Translations under genes and position numbers: made by a program | Notes under the pieces: generated by a model | Seen by the model: the letters and a program-made list of their open reading frames with translations, nothing else | Told to the model about the DNA's origin: nothing | Databases searched by the model: none | Assembly: GCA_031216445.1 (NCBI GenBank) | Contig: CM062210.1 | Location: forward strand, 4,644,501 to 4,708,500 | Length of the DNA stretch: 64,000 bases | Source: Lateolabrax maculatus | Lineage: Eukaryota; Chordata; Actinopteri; Acropomatiformes; Lateolabracidae | Direction: 5' to 3' | Part shown: positions 12,561 to 26,300 of the stretch, in pieces | How positions within the stretch are numbered: position 1 is the stretch's first letter | Layout: every line of letters begins with the position of its first letter

Positions 12561-13659
12561 GCGCGTCTGAGTTTGTCCCCCCGCATCTCCGCCTCATTAA
12601 CTCACATCATCGGCCGATTATCTCGCACCAAGAAGTCCGCTTCACCCAGACTGGATCCGACTACATCCCCCGAGAGAGAGAGCAGGAAATGTGGAGAGAG
12701 AAAAATGCATCCAAAAGTGAAATTAGACTTCCAAAACCAGTCTGGATTGATGAGAGATGGTTTATACTGCAGGATACAGTCAGGACCGACTGAGCTGTCC
12801 ACAGTCTGAAATGTTATCGCCTTCTCTCTGGTTGTCTAAATATAAACCGGTGTGTCTCATGGTCTCCTCCTCTACCACCGGACACTGCAGCCAAGTTATT
12901 CTCACTTACAGTTTGTTCACAGCAAATCAATGCGATCAATTCAGCACAGGGCTGATATGATTTCATGTTATTCTCATCAGTCATCTTATTTTACACTAAT
13001 CTCTGCAGGGAAGAAAAACTGGACCTACATGCCTCACAAGTTTCTCTGTACTCAATGTCACAATTTCCTCCTTTTCCATAATAAAGCCCCAAAAAACTCA
13101 GATAGCAGCCACATAAAGTAAGATTACCTAGGCTACTGTATAAGTTATTTCTTTCTCAGCTGAAAATGAAAAACCCAAGCTTCAAACAGCCTGGATCTGT
13201 TAAGCAATGGTGGTATATAAATACTGAACTGTAGTGACTGCCAAAGACCATCTATCACACGTGCTCCACATGTTCCCAAAATGTGTCCGGTAGCACTGGT
13301 TCTTCTTGGATATCTACAGAACAGGTTTTAATGTGTCCTAAAAGAACCACTTTATTATGATGATGTTATAAATAAGTAGAATATTTACTAATTATATCAT
13401 TTTATTCAGCTTAACTAGATAACTAGTTCAAGTTAATATAGATGAGGATAAAAGTTCAAATAGTCCAAATGCAGCAAACTTATTAGATTCAATGGAGCAG
13501 AAATAAGTTGTGAACACGATACCGACATATCGTCACCTTTTAAGTTAATATATCGAACTTGTTTGCAAATAGTTGCTTATTTACACATACAGCAGTTAAG
13601 GGGCAACATTAACATTAATGTTTGTGTCCAATTGATGAATCTAAGTCCAGTATTAATTC

Positions 13660-13905
13660 TCTTTTAGCTCTGTTTTTGGTCTCCACCAACTTAGGGAAAT
13701 ATTTGGCTCTATGTTCACCGGCTGGTCTGTAACTGTGTCTGCGGTTTGGTGGTAAGCAGGTCATGTAATGTGGGTTTTTAGATCTATGTGGCTGCAAACT
13801 GCTTCTGGCTGTGGCCAAAACGACATTAAGAGAGCATTGACAGTGAACCAAAACAGTGAAGTTGCAGCCCGACAGTTAAACAAGGAGATGAAATTTCACA
13901 TTAGA
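13660..13905. repeat. Dispersed repeat family A, copy 2
   Basis: Parallel to 8,470-8,760 in the same orientation: ttttagctctg..tttggtctccacca, ggctggtctgtaactgtgtctg, gtgggtttttagatctatg, gtgaaccaaaacagtgaag, cgacagttaaacaagg. A shorter third copy lies at about 34,080-34,170. I do not recognise the family. Confidence 0.65.
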
Positions 13906-14414
13906 GAGTCTAATGAAAGATGCTATGAAGTTGCATGATGGGAAGCGTGGGATTTAGTGTTTTTAAAGCCTTAAAAGGATATTTTGCCCTCTGCTGCTTC
14001 GATTTTATCCATTTAAAAAAAAAAATCTGTCTCTTGTGAAACATTTTGGAAACGAATACTAAATTGCTGGAATACCCCTTTAAATGTTTTATTTTTCTTA
14101 CAGTGTGTTCAGGCTCATGATCTTACTGCCTCTTTCTCAGTCCTGGTTTTGACTTTTGTTCATTACTGAACGTATTCAAAAAAGGTCCAATGTACGTTAT
14201 GCTTGTTCACACGTTAATGTTCACGATTAGCTCATGTTGGTCTACACCTACAAGCATTTTATGGCATTTTATACTGTTGTGAATATGTAAAATTTTAAGG
14301 TTTTTCTAAAATTATAAAGATGTTTTCAGCAACAAATCTAACAAAACAAATGTATACTGCAAGTTCATCGATTGGTGTCTTGTTACACATTTTCAGAGAT
14401 TTTATTTACATTTA

Positions 14415-14852
14415 TAGCCTGGCATCGCCAGACTAATTCGCAAATGCATATTATTGTGGAACCTCTCAGTTCATTTTTGATTTCCAAGGGGCGATATCAA
14501 CGGGCAGAGACAACCAGTCAGAGCAACAAAACGCCATCCTGTCGGTCAATACGTCCTGTCTGAAGTACGGCAAACATATATTTCTTAACAACAAAAAGTT
14601 TAAGTGCACTTCTTTGTTCTTCTTTAAGAGAAAATGTATCATCCAGTCCTCTTCATACTTATGCGTTAGCGTCAGTGGCAGCCATCTTGGTTGTTTATGA
14701 AAATGCCTGAACTGCGCTTCTCTCTGCCAGTCATCGTATTAAACTCACCCCGTATTAGATAAACGGTTGTGATTAGCTCGCCACCTTTCAGGTCAGGTGG
14801 GAATCTCTCTGAATGGGAGAAGTGCCAGACGTATCATAACAGTAGCCAGGGA
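14415..14852. repeat. Possible MITE with GCCTGGC..CCAGAC ends
   Basis: Begins tagcctggcatcgccagacta and ends agaagtgccagacgtat, giving loosely inverted ends. The internal wording resembles a teleost repeat I have seen often but cannot name. The boundaries are uncertain. Confidence 0.35.
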
Positions 14853-15775
14853 ATTAAACAAATCTGTAAACTCATGTTTTTCCAGTTACATCTAAATAAT
14901 GCTGTTGCAGAAATTCTGCAGTGGTTTCAGTAGCCTGAAGTCTGAATCAGTGCTTTCGTCTCTCTTTTAGTTCACTCAGATCTTCAGTGATCTGCGGGTA
15001 CATAGTGTCAATAGCAACAGAATGGAACAAAATACTCCTTTGTATAGTCCTGTATACTACACACAGACACATTTTACCAGCAGACAATTCAAACATGTTT
15101 CTTTTTTTTTTTTTTAAAGAAAATATGCACATGTACAGTACATAATAGCATCTTTATTACACTGAAATATAAAAGTATATATATTTATCACTATCCTGGA
15201 GAGAAAGGACCAAGTCAAGAAAACAACTTGTAGCCTCAGTTGTAGCAGTTTTCTCGTTGTCATACGAAAGAAAGAAAGAAAGAAAGAAAGAGAAAGAAAG
15301 AAAGGAAAAGAAAGATTTGGAGTCAAAAACAGGAAGGCCACAGTGACGGGTTGCCATAGATTCTGTGCACATATAAGGAAGGGAGGCAAACAGCCGTACA
15401 TGCCACCACACATACCACACAGCCATGCACACACACTTTTGTCTTCCTTTACCTGTTAGGTCCTTTCACTGACAACATTCCTTAAACCCTGTCTTTAACT
15501 TTACCCTTCACTTGCTGCCTAAAGAGCACCAGAAACATCAGATGTACATGGATCTCAGTTTTGATTTTGTGGGGATTGTGATGCGACCAGCACAGCTGTT
15601 TCTTGAGGTTTCTAAAGTCGTGGAGCAAAAGTGCACAAGCAAAAAAGGTAAAATAATACATATTTTTCAAAAAGGCAATACTCTTGACTAGGTAAGTATC
15701 ATAGATAGGCGTGTTCATGCAGTGACATGTGCTTTCTTCACATAAACTTTTTCATTTGCAGCCAAATATCACAGG

Positions 15776-16395
15776 GCAGTTTTGGATTTTGTCAAAGAAA
15801 TGGTTTGACATTGTGGGAAAGATGCCTCTTTGCTTTTTTGCCGAGGATTGGATGAGAAGATTGATACCACTGTCATATCTGTCCGGTGAATATGAAGCTA
15901 GAGCCAGGAGACAGTTAGCTTAGCTTAGCTTAGCATAAAGACTAGAAATGGGGGGAAACAGCAAGCCTGGATCTGTCAAAAGTTAACAAAATCAGCCTTC
16001 CAGCACCTGTAAAGCACACTAATTAACAATTTTTTTTTTGTTTGTTTCATTCGAAGAAAAAACAAAACGTAAAAGTGACAATTTGTAGTTTTATGGACTA
16101 TTTACTTGCTGGGAGGGATTTTCTAAAGTCATGTTGTTATTGTAAAACCACACATTTGTACAGCTTTTTGAACGGATAAAACAAATAAGATATAACATGG
16201 TAATTAGTGAGCTTACAAAGTGCAGCTAGGCAAATGTTGTTACCTTTCGACAGTGCCAGGCTAGCTGTTTCCCCCTGTTTCAAGTCTTTATGCTAAGCTA
16301 AGCTAATTGGCTGCTGACTGTACATTCATATTTAGAGTACAGACATGCCAGCAAGAAAGTGAATAAGCATATTTCACAAAATGTCCAACAATTTA
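15776..16395. mobile_element. Fold-back MITE, family C (AGCTTAGCATAAAGAC type)
   Basis: The left part reads aaatggtttgacattgtggg...gttagcttagcttagcttagcataaagac..gggggaaacagc. The right part is the near inverse: gctgtttccccctgtttcaag tctttatgctaagctaagctaa...catatttcacaaaatgtccaac. The two halves could fold on each other over about 150 bp each. A diverged partial copy is at 48,885-49,165. It is a non-coding DNA-transposon derivative. Confidence 0.7.
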
Positions 16396-17303
16396 TTTAA
16401 ATAGCACCTACAGTATTAGTACTTGTCATGTTGGTTAGATTTAATTAAATCCTGATGTGCTTGTAATTGTAACCTCCCAACACGTGGAATATTTGATGCA
16501 AATTAAAAAAAATTATGATACTAAGAAGAAAGGGATCAGGGAAATAATTCCAAATGCCAGTGCCATTAACGGCTGATGCTTCAAAATCACTCGCCTGCAG
16601 TGTACCATAGAAACATCAACTCAGTGTGTCAAACAATGTAACCCTAATGCTAATGATGTGCCTCAAAGTATAGGCTTTGATCAATTCAAAGCCTATAATT
16701 AATCTAGCCTGTTGAAGAAGTCAGGACCGGCCAAAACAACCTCACTTTACAAAAATGTCCATATTCTGTTGGTCTAGAACTACAGTCCTCACATGGATGG
16801 AAAATAGGTACACAGTCACACACACACACAGACGAGACGAAGGCCGCAGAGTGGACACAGAACAGCACAGAGGTCGTCTGAACCAACCGGGCTACGATGG
16901 TCGAGTTCCAAGTTTCCTTCACATGTAGAAACAAAAAGTACCAGCGATGTCGCCATGGCAGCAGCGGCTCTGTGTCATCGTCCTGTAACCGTGGCAACAC
17001 ACGACGGCAAGGCCGCGGTCAGTCAGTACCAGTGGTACAGCAAGCGTTGACAAGATAGCAGTAAACTTAACAGAGAAGCCTCTTTAAAAGAAAAATAAAG
17101 AAGTAAACACAGGATAAGGCGGCGTCGGGGGGGGGGGAAGGTGGCTGATTCCATGGTACTGTATTGTTGCTGATGTTGATCGTGATGATCATTTGGCACA
17201 AACTTTGTTTTGGCTGAAGTGTCCCGGCCAACAGTGAGAATGTTTTTTAAATGCTGGCCTCCGATGTGGTGATCAGAGTGCGGCATTAAGGATGATTTAG
17301 TCT

Positions 17304-20300
17304 TCATTTTGCCATGCTCTTCTTTATGTGCTCTACTTCCATCTGTCAAATAAACATAAACATATTGTAATTTCAGTTAATCAATTCATTAATTAGTCTA
17401 CAAAATGTCACAATTTTCCTGTGCCCAAGGTGCACATCTTTTAATTGCTGGTTTTCCTAATCAACCAAACTGAAAAGTATTCTATGTATATTGATAAATT
17501 ACATAAAAGTTCTTGATTGCATTACTTTAATGATTATTTATCAAAATTGATTCAATTGTTCGAGATTAGATTAGATTAGGGCATTCTGCAGCCACAAAAG
17601 TAACATTTCAGGATTTACAGACTGTTAATGAATATTAGACCGTTTATTGCCATGTTTTGCCTGTTTTACTGTACCTTGTTAGTAGTGATTATATTTTACA
17701 GTTCAATTATTTGAAAGTTTGGATGGCCAATTTACATCACAAATGGGAATAACTGAATTATTAACATTTAGTAATACTGATCTGGAGGAGGATTAATCTA
17801 GAACAACTTGGTGTCTTGAACCTGACACAATTACTGGATGGTCCCTCTAACTTCTTAGCTAACGCCAGACAAGTTCTTCCCCACCAAACTGGAAAGAACT
17901 TCTCCTTATAAACTTCCTTTGGGTGTCCACATACTTTTGACCATATAGTATATCAATAGTAAACAACTTTATAATTTCTCTGTGTGTTTATACTTTATTT
18001 TGATAAGACTTCCTTGGATGTTGGATCAGATTTAGTGCTGTTTAGTTCACTTCTGGGGCATTTATCTTAAAAAGCTAAATAAATGAATTATTAAATAAAC
18101 TAATACATGTTTAAACCAAATATGTACAGTACATACATATTAAAAATATTAAGATTAATTTTGTTTATTTATTCACTTGTTTCCATTCATTTCTGAACCT
18201 GCTTTGATATAGTCAGGATTGAACTCTCCTGGCCTTCACCCCTTTATGAGCCTCACCTGTAAACTAATACGAATCTTCTTCTCGTCATCCAGCGCGCTGG
18301 CCAACTGCTTCATCTCCTGCCTGAAATACACAAACACATTCAAACATATCACCATCATGACTCTGATACACCCACACACACACATACTTGTAGATACTGT
18401 AGGTGTGATGTACCTGTGCTGGCTCTTCAGCAGTTCTATGGAGGCCCTCAAGTCTCTCAGCTGGTTCCTGAGTTCCTCCAGTGTCGGGGGGGTCAGAGGT
18501 GAATGCCGGAGTTCGGGGGAGGGGCTCAGACCCGAGGAGGAAGACGGGGAGGCGGGACGATGGCCGGGGTTTGGTGGGGTCAGGCTAGAGGGCTTGGCGG
18601 GCAGTGGTACTTTATTGTCAGGTGCCTGAGGGCAAATGGAAACACACATCAGTGATTTTAAGAATTTAGGAACATCTAGGATCTAACATAGTAGTTCTGC
18701 TTTAGTTTTATGAATCTGAAGAACTTCCATTAAAGTTAGGAATCCAAATCTGGTGTTTCTGAAGTCAAAAATATAAACTTGACATTACTAAAAATGTTAT
18801 CAGCAATATTGATTATCTGTCATGTCAGCAAACTGTAATATCAAACATTTACCAGGAACTATTGTCTATGTTTGTTTTGTATGAGGAACAAAAAACAAGA
18901 TATGCAGTTCTGCTCAGAAACATGAAAAGCTGTGGTGTGGTGCCCTCTGCTGGATGAAATATATAGTGCGAGGCCGTGCAGTGAAGTTTTTCGTACAGAG
19001 ATGGTGTGAACTCCTTTCCTCTGGGAAACGTCTACAGATCTGGAGACAGTCACCGGCTCCTTCTCCTTCTCCTTCCTTTCCTCCACCACAGGCGACTCCA
19101 GATCGATACTGGACAGGGAAGACTGCAAGACAGGCAGACAGAAATATGTTTAAAAAAATGACTTGGTTTTATTTATTCAGTGGATGTTTAATGTCAACCA
19201 CTGTTCCAAACATTTCCTATGTAAGCAAAAACTATAATGAAATGTAGCACGTTTCACTACGGACACACTCACTGGTGTAATGATCTGAGAGCGAGGCCGG
19301 CGGTCCGTGACTCTAGGCCGCATCGCCGTCGGATGACTCAGTTTGTCCGTTGACGAGACGACCGCGTCCAGGTCCACATCTGCACAAGCACACATCAGAA
19401 ACACAAAAACACCTGATTATCAGCAGGTGAAGTTTCACACGTGTGCAGAGGCAAAGAAAGAGCACTCTGACCGTCACTGAGGCACCATATCTTGATCTCA
19501 TTGGTCGACGCTCCTGTCAGTCAAACTCACCAGTGTCATGTGACCTGTCAGGGGCAGAATCTGGTGTCGAAGCCCCGCCCTCAGACTTGGGGCTTTCACA
19601 CCTGAGCAGGTAAACCATACAACAGCGTTAGCCTGTATACGCTCAGGGATATGTGGGATTTTTTTTTCTCGTAAGAGCGTGTGTGTGAGCGAGTACTGAC
19701 GCTAGAGTGGGCGGTCTCTCAGGACGCCGCGGGGGTTGGGAGGAAGAGAAGGAGCCTGTCTTTGGGGGGAGGGGTTTCTTGGGAAGGAGGGTTGGGAGGG
19801 AGGGCTTGGGGATGTCTCCAAGTTTCACTTCTTCACCTACACACACACACAAAATCATACAAAATACACACAGATGTTCAAAAATAACTTAAATACACAC
19901 ATGAAGTGGTGAATGGACGCAAACACTCACACACATACATGCATAATAAGGTGAGGGCAGGGTAGGAGTGCAGCGATGAAGGTAGGAGCTGCAGCAGTAA
20001 AACGAATCAAATCTGACCCAAGAGGACAAAAGCAAGCCAAAGAAAGGTTGTTAAAGAAAACAGAGGAAGAGGAAAAGTCTGGAGTCGGCCAAGCCTGCAA
20101 GAACGGGAGGGAAAAACAAAACAAGAAGCGAAGGGAAAAATTGGAGGGTTACAAAGACATTGTAGTATTGTTATGTAGTTTGTTTTTGGTTTATGAGTAC
20201 GCATGAGGTTTAATCTTATTGAGAAGTGATATATTTGATGTTTCATGGAAGTATGAAACCAATCAATGCCAGTAAATTGAGCTCTTTTTTACAATTTATT

Positions 20301-23300
20301 TTAAGAACATCCCCATTAAGGCATGAAAACCATTAAAAAATCTGTAATGCTGCTTCATCTCTAATTAAACTAGAAAATATTCTCACCCTAACAGCAGATT
20401 TCACACTTGTTGAAAATAAAATAAAATGACTCGTGAAAATTATTTGGTTCAGTATTTGTACTTTACTTGAGTATTTCCATTTCATGCTGCTTTATAATCC
20501 TGCTCCACTACATTTCAGAGGGAAATATTTTATTGTTGTGTGTGTGAGTTGTTAGCAGTTCTTTCAAAGACTGATTAATTTAATCAGTTCATTTGTTTTG
20601 TTCTTCCTTCTCTAGTTTTTCATATCATGACCACTCACATTTATCTTGTGATCTTTTGAACGGGCCAGACCCCTAGTTTGGGAACCAATTGACCAAAATA
20701 CTTAACTTTAAATAAAGTAGTTAAAACTAACTCCACCTTGAATGGCTACAACAATAAAATGCTGCTTACACATTAATAATAACAATGTGTAATCATGTCA
20801 TATATGATCATTTATCATTGCTTTTACCTTTGATACTTGCAGTACATTTTGCTGATAATACTAATATGTACTTTTATTACTGTAAGTGAACCTTCAATGC
20901 AGGACTTTTACTTGTAATCAGGTATTTTTAATGTACGTTGTTGTATTGGTACCTAAATACTTCTTCCACCGCTGCTTACTAAAACTCTGAAAAGCAAGCT
21001 GACCTACTCAGGTTGAATATAGAGACTTACCATTAATTATTTTTGATTTGTATTAATAAGATAAAATGCGACGACTGCAGAGACAATTAGAAGCTTGTGT
21101 TTTGCACCAGTCGGTGCCAGTGTTTGTCAAGATCAAAACCACAGTGCCCAAAGCTTCCTGTTGCACAAAGAATGGAGTTGACACTGCTTTCAATCAAAGC
21201 TTTGTTCCTCTGCATTGCAAAGGAGAACAAACATGCTGCAAGTGATTTTTCTACAGCTCTTGTTTCAACATTGCCCCACTTAACCTGCCGCATGTTTGTC
21301 TCCATTGACAGCTGAAAGACAGCTCCATCGTCCTGTTTCACACCGAAATCTCCCCTCTTTGTCACATTCAGCCACTCTCTCTCTCATCCCCGGCCCCCTG
21401 CATCGCTCTCAGTCTCTGTCTCCAGATCTGCTCACATCTCCCAGGCCATGTTCTTCCCTCCAACTCCCCAGACCGATTCCCCCTGCCACCCTGGAGCAGC
21501 CCACCAGATATAAAAATATCTTCACGGCGGTTCCCTCGTGTGCTCTCCAGTTGCCCGGTCTTCCCTGCCTTCACCTCATCCCCTGCAGCACATTCCCTCA
21601 CCAGCCACTCACCATACAATATATACTGGTCAACCTCCATTGTTCTCTGAGGGGTTGTTAAGTTACCATGTGCTTGCTTTGTAGCATCTGTATTCCGTCT
21701 GTCTGTTTATCTGAGACCTGAAATGTGGAACCTGACCGGCTGTTTGACCTTTTAACTGTTTACTGGACTTTGAATACCTGCCTGCTACTTGTCAGATTTG
21801 TTTGCCTGTTGTGGACTGCTTTTCCTGGTTTGAACCCTTGCCTTTGTTCTCTATGTACCTCCACTTTTTTTGTAACTGAACCACTGACCTGTGTACGCTC
21901 TGCATTTGGTTTCTTATCCCCTGTATTCCTGTTTGCACCAAAGCAAATTTAATGCTGCATTAGTAATATTAATCATGTTAGTTAGTGATCCGTCCATTGC
22001 CAGCTGAACAGATCAGTGGAAAGTTGTAAGATACAGCAGGAGCTGAAAGTGGGCTGAGCAGGGCCAAAGCGGTCTAGGCTGTACCTCGATCCTGGTCTCT
22101 CTGGGGCAGATGTTCAGGTCGCTCGGGAGGTACTTTCTTGAGCTCAGACTTTTTCTCTACAGGTCAGAGTTTGACATGTTTCTGTTTCTCTCAGAACATA
22201 AAAATACAAAAGAGGATAGAAAAAGAAGGTGTGAGGCGTTACTGTACCTGTGGTGTGTTTAGCTGAAGGTGCACTGGGAGGAGGCGGTTTCTTTGGTCTC
22301 TGAAAACACACACAGAAAACATTACAAAAACACTTCAGGAATGTGTCACGTCTTTGAGACTCTCTCTGCTTCCAGCATCACAGTAAACAGACAACTTTTG
22401 CATGTGTGTCATTCTGCCAAAATCACCTCTTTCTCCACTTCTAGCAGCTTGACAAAGTTATCTGGGAAGACGCCTTGCCTTCCCCCGATCTCCCCCTTCC
22501 ACCAGCCTGCATCAGCACAGTCCTGGAACAAATGGAGCACAGCTGAAATGCCTGCTGTGTGTATTTAGTGAGCGCCTGGATGCAAATAGTTTTCCTTACC
22601 TGCAAAAACAAATCTACTAACCAAATGATATGAGAATCAAAGTGGACATGCCCAAGTTACACACACACACACATATACTGACTCACCTTGGTGATGATGT
22701 TGATGATTTCCCCCTCTTTGATTGACAGCTCATCTTCATTTTGTGCTTCATATGGAAAGAGGACTTTACATTGCTCCCGCCCTGTCAATCAAATTTGAGA
22801 CAATTTTTTGTCACTGATTATTGAATCATGTCTGCCTGCAGTCTAAAGTTGTGTTTCGTGCCGCAAGCAGCTGACCACACTCACCACCGGTGTTTCAAAA
22901 TAACATGAGAAACAATAATAAGACAGTAAGAAACAGAAAATAGAGAAAAGGGGATGTAAGGTCCCTGTACAGTAGCTAAAAAAATAAAGCAGTTAAATTA
23001 GAGTATGCTTTGTACCATCCATATTTTTTATATTTGTTTTAAGATGAATTCTGGGAATAACTTGTGTATTCAATCAGTCTAAAACACAAGAAGGATGGGA
23101 TACAACACTAACATTATGGGATGCCTTTTAGGATAGTGTAGCTTTTAAATAATGGTTTACAATGTGTGTGTACAATAAATACAAAAATGAAAGATCATTA
23201 AATTTCCCGATAATACAATTAGAATGTTTAATGAAGCACATCTCCCTGTAAAGGAGCCTGTGGTGGTTTCTAACCCATTACCTGCTAATCATGTTCAACC

Positions 23301-26300
23301 AGAAAAAGGTTGAAATCATGTTTGCTTATTGTTTGTCGTCTGAACTGGATTTTCCTTCAACACAGCAACACTTTCCAACTTTCCAAATCCCAAATCTTAA
23401 AATGTCGGAGCTTTCCAAAAGCACCTGAACAAATCAGCAAGGAAGCTTGTCTCAACTACATTACAATACCGTGACAATAATGAACAACACTGGAAAGGAA
23501 ACCATTCGCATGAAAGGTAGGAAGTGATCTAAAAACTATGGTATGCTTTTAAAATGGTAGAAAGTGCTTAACTTCTTAACTGAAGCTTATATAATTTGTA
23601 TTGCTGTTGTGGTTAAAATGATTTATTTAACAGTAAAGATGTAACTTCTCACCTTTGGCTTTGCTGTCAGGTTCAGTCTTCATGGTTTCAGGGGCGACGC
23701 TCGCTGCTTTTCCCTCGTTGGCCTGAGTGAAGGACAGACGGAACAGAAAACTTTTTAGTTTCAGACACGTTTCTGTAAAATCTCATCCTCAGATGCACTT
23801 ACATCTGCAGTGTATAACAGCATTTTGTAAGCAGCGGTGCATATTTTCATTTACATTTCTTTGGTGTACCCACTCGGTTTGGGACTTCCTGTTTTAACAT
23901 GGTGAGTTTCACAAACTCTCTAGAGGTTATCGTGACCTGGTTTTATCAGCTATATAATCATTTAATGTTGCCACAAAACTGTTGAAACTGCTGTTTCATA
24001 TTGTGCTAATATTTAAGATAAAATCTGTGGTAACACATTGTCATAGTAGACAGAAGGTGGGGCTACATAAACACATTATAAAAATATTAAATTATAACAT
24101 TTTGCATTTGTGTTATTCCACTGCCTTCTTTTTTTTATTATTTTATCCTTCCTAGGAAGCACATACAATAAAAAAACACTTAAAAATACGACTTAAAATC
24201 ATCAATTGCAAATAAAACAAGGCGGAAAAACAGAAAGAGCAGAACAGAATCATGTACAAATTAACTAAAATTGAAATAATCACTTTTCTCTAGTGAAGAG
24301 CACCGTCCAACAGTTCCAATCTAACCAGCCTAATTAGAGAGGACGAGATCGAATTTAGCACAAGAAACCACGGCGCTGACTTGATGATGAAGTGTGTGTG
24401 AGTGTGTATGAGTGTGTGTGAGTGTGTGTGAGTGTGTGTGCTGTGCAGGCTGTTAAAGGAGCCGTTGTTTTCCGGCTGGAGTGGATCCCTCGACAGTGTT
24501 TGTGGAACCAGGGTGGCTCTTCCACAGGAAAACACACACACATTCACAAGACCCGGTCTGTCCCGAACACACACACAGCTCTGTTCTGCTGGAGAAAACC
24601 ACACCACCTCCCCCCGCCAGCTTCTCCCCTCTCTCTACACCCAACCCCTCCTCTCATTCCCTCCATAATGAGACCCATGTGGTGCCACAAGCATTGAGAT
24701 ATCATTACAGCATCAGAGAGGTTTTAATGTCCAAGTATCACACGCTGCTGGGCCTCTTACAGGCACCGACAAGAGTTTATTGATGCCAGTAGTGACACGA
24801 CTATTTTTGGAAGGATTTTCACACTTTTAGTTTAAAAAAGAAAAAGGTTTCGGTATGGTCTTTTTTGGTGCTGCAGAGAACTCACATGACCTTGAAGCTG
24901 CATTTACGATACAGTGCATCTTGCTGTTTCAGAGCTGCGTCAGTGTAAACCGAAATCCCCACATGCAGAGCGATGTGTGATCTGAGGCAGGAAATTCAGA
25001 CGAGAGTAAAGTCTGCATGGTGTTTAGTTTTCTGAAGTTACTCCACTGCAGGTTTCACAAAGAAAGTGTGAAACAAACATTAGCAAATCGTCTTGGGGAA
25101 AGTGGTGCTTTCATATGGGGTTGTGTTTTCTGAGAAGACTTTGTTTGAATGACAGATTAATAAGGCATTCATGACTTACATGACTGTAAGTGAAACTTTT
25201 CTGAAAGCTCACGAGATTTGACATTTGTGTCTGACCCTATGGAGATGACATTTTACCGTTTTTAACAATTACTTCAACTTGCATTAAAGTATTTTTAGCA
25301 GTGAAACAACCTGTGAATACAACACTGATAATATATCAGATAATTTACTGAAGTAAAACTAGCAGTTTAACAGCGTAGAAATTCTAACTTTTACTTAAGA
25401 AAAGTACAAAAGTATTAATATAAAAATATATTCAAGTACAAAGAGTACTCATGAAGTACTCACGCAGAATGGCCAGCTTCAGAATAATGTATATTATATT
25501 ATTGAACTATAATCATGTATGCTTTAATATGTACATTACTTTGATGTTGCAACAGGTAAAACAAAGTTTATTTTATACTATATGTTGTGCTGGGTAGCTT
25601 GTGAATTTCACCAAGGGATCAATAAAGTCTTATATTTATCTATAATAATATCGTTGTTTACTTGTCAGTTATATTTTGTAAAAAGTACAATATATCTGTC
25701 TTAATTGTAGTGTAGTAGAAGTATAAAGTAGCATAAAATAGACATAATAAAGTACAAGTACCTCAGAATTGTACTTAAGCACAGTACTTAAATAAAAGGT
25801 CTCACATAAAATACATAAAATCACTTTTTAAAGTAGTTATGGCAAATATGTTAGCATGTTAGTTGTATATCTACATTTTATCCATGGAAACTGAAAACAA
25901 CATCCTGCTGATGACAATAACACATTAAATATATCTCACATGTGTGTCTGAAAACTTCCCACTGATGACTACAATGACTAAAATATATATATTTGATGGT
26001 CTTGGTACAGACACAGGCACGGAGGGCCAGTCAACAGGCACCTCAAAAACCATCAAAACCTTTGCTAAAACATGCATCTGTTATTCATTTATTCAGTTTT
26101 TCAGTACGTCTTGATGGAAATTCTTCGTAACATCAAGAATCAACAAGCCTCGTGGATGACACTGCCTGAGGTGTTGGCTACCCCTCCTAAACTGTAGACT
26201 TTTGTTTTGCAATGAAGACTCAGCTGATCTCAAGGCTGATGGACTTTGACTCACCACTAAGAAAAAAAAAACATCACTGAAAACTTCCCCTTTTGGTGGA

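Larger units (their letters stand above)
12561..17303. other. map3k15-sh3kbp1 intergenic region / sh3kbp1 3' UTR
   Basis: No gene is seen between map3k15 exon 1 and the sh3kbp1 stop codon, and both genes are on the minus strand. Part must be sh3kbp1 3' UTR. Candidate AATAAA signals on the minus strand lie at 16,397-16,392 and 15,158-15,153, but I cannot choose between them. The rest holds dispersed repeats (13,660-13,905; 14,415-14,850; 15,776-16,395) and poly-purine tracts near 15,270-15,315. Confidence 0.5.

Noticed and set aside
12086..12793. 235- and 213-codon plus-strand open frames opposite map3k15 exon 1
   Set aside because: They are antisense shadows of a GC-rich coding exon and promoter, with no family resemblance.
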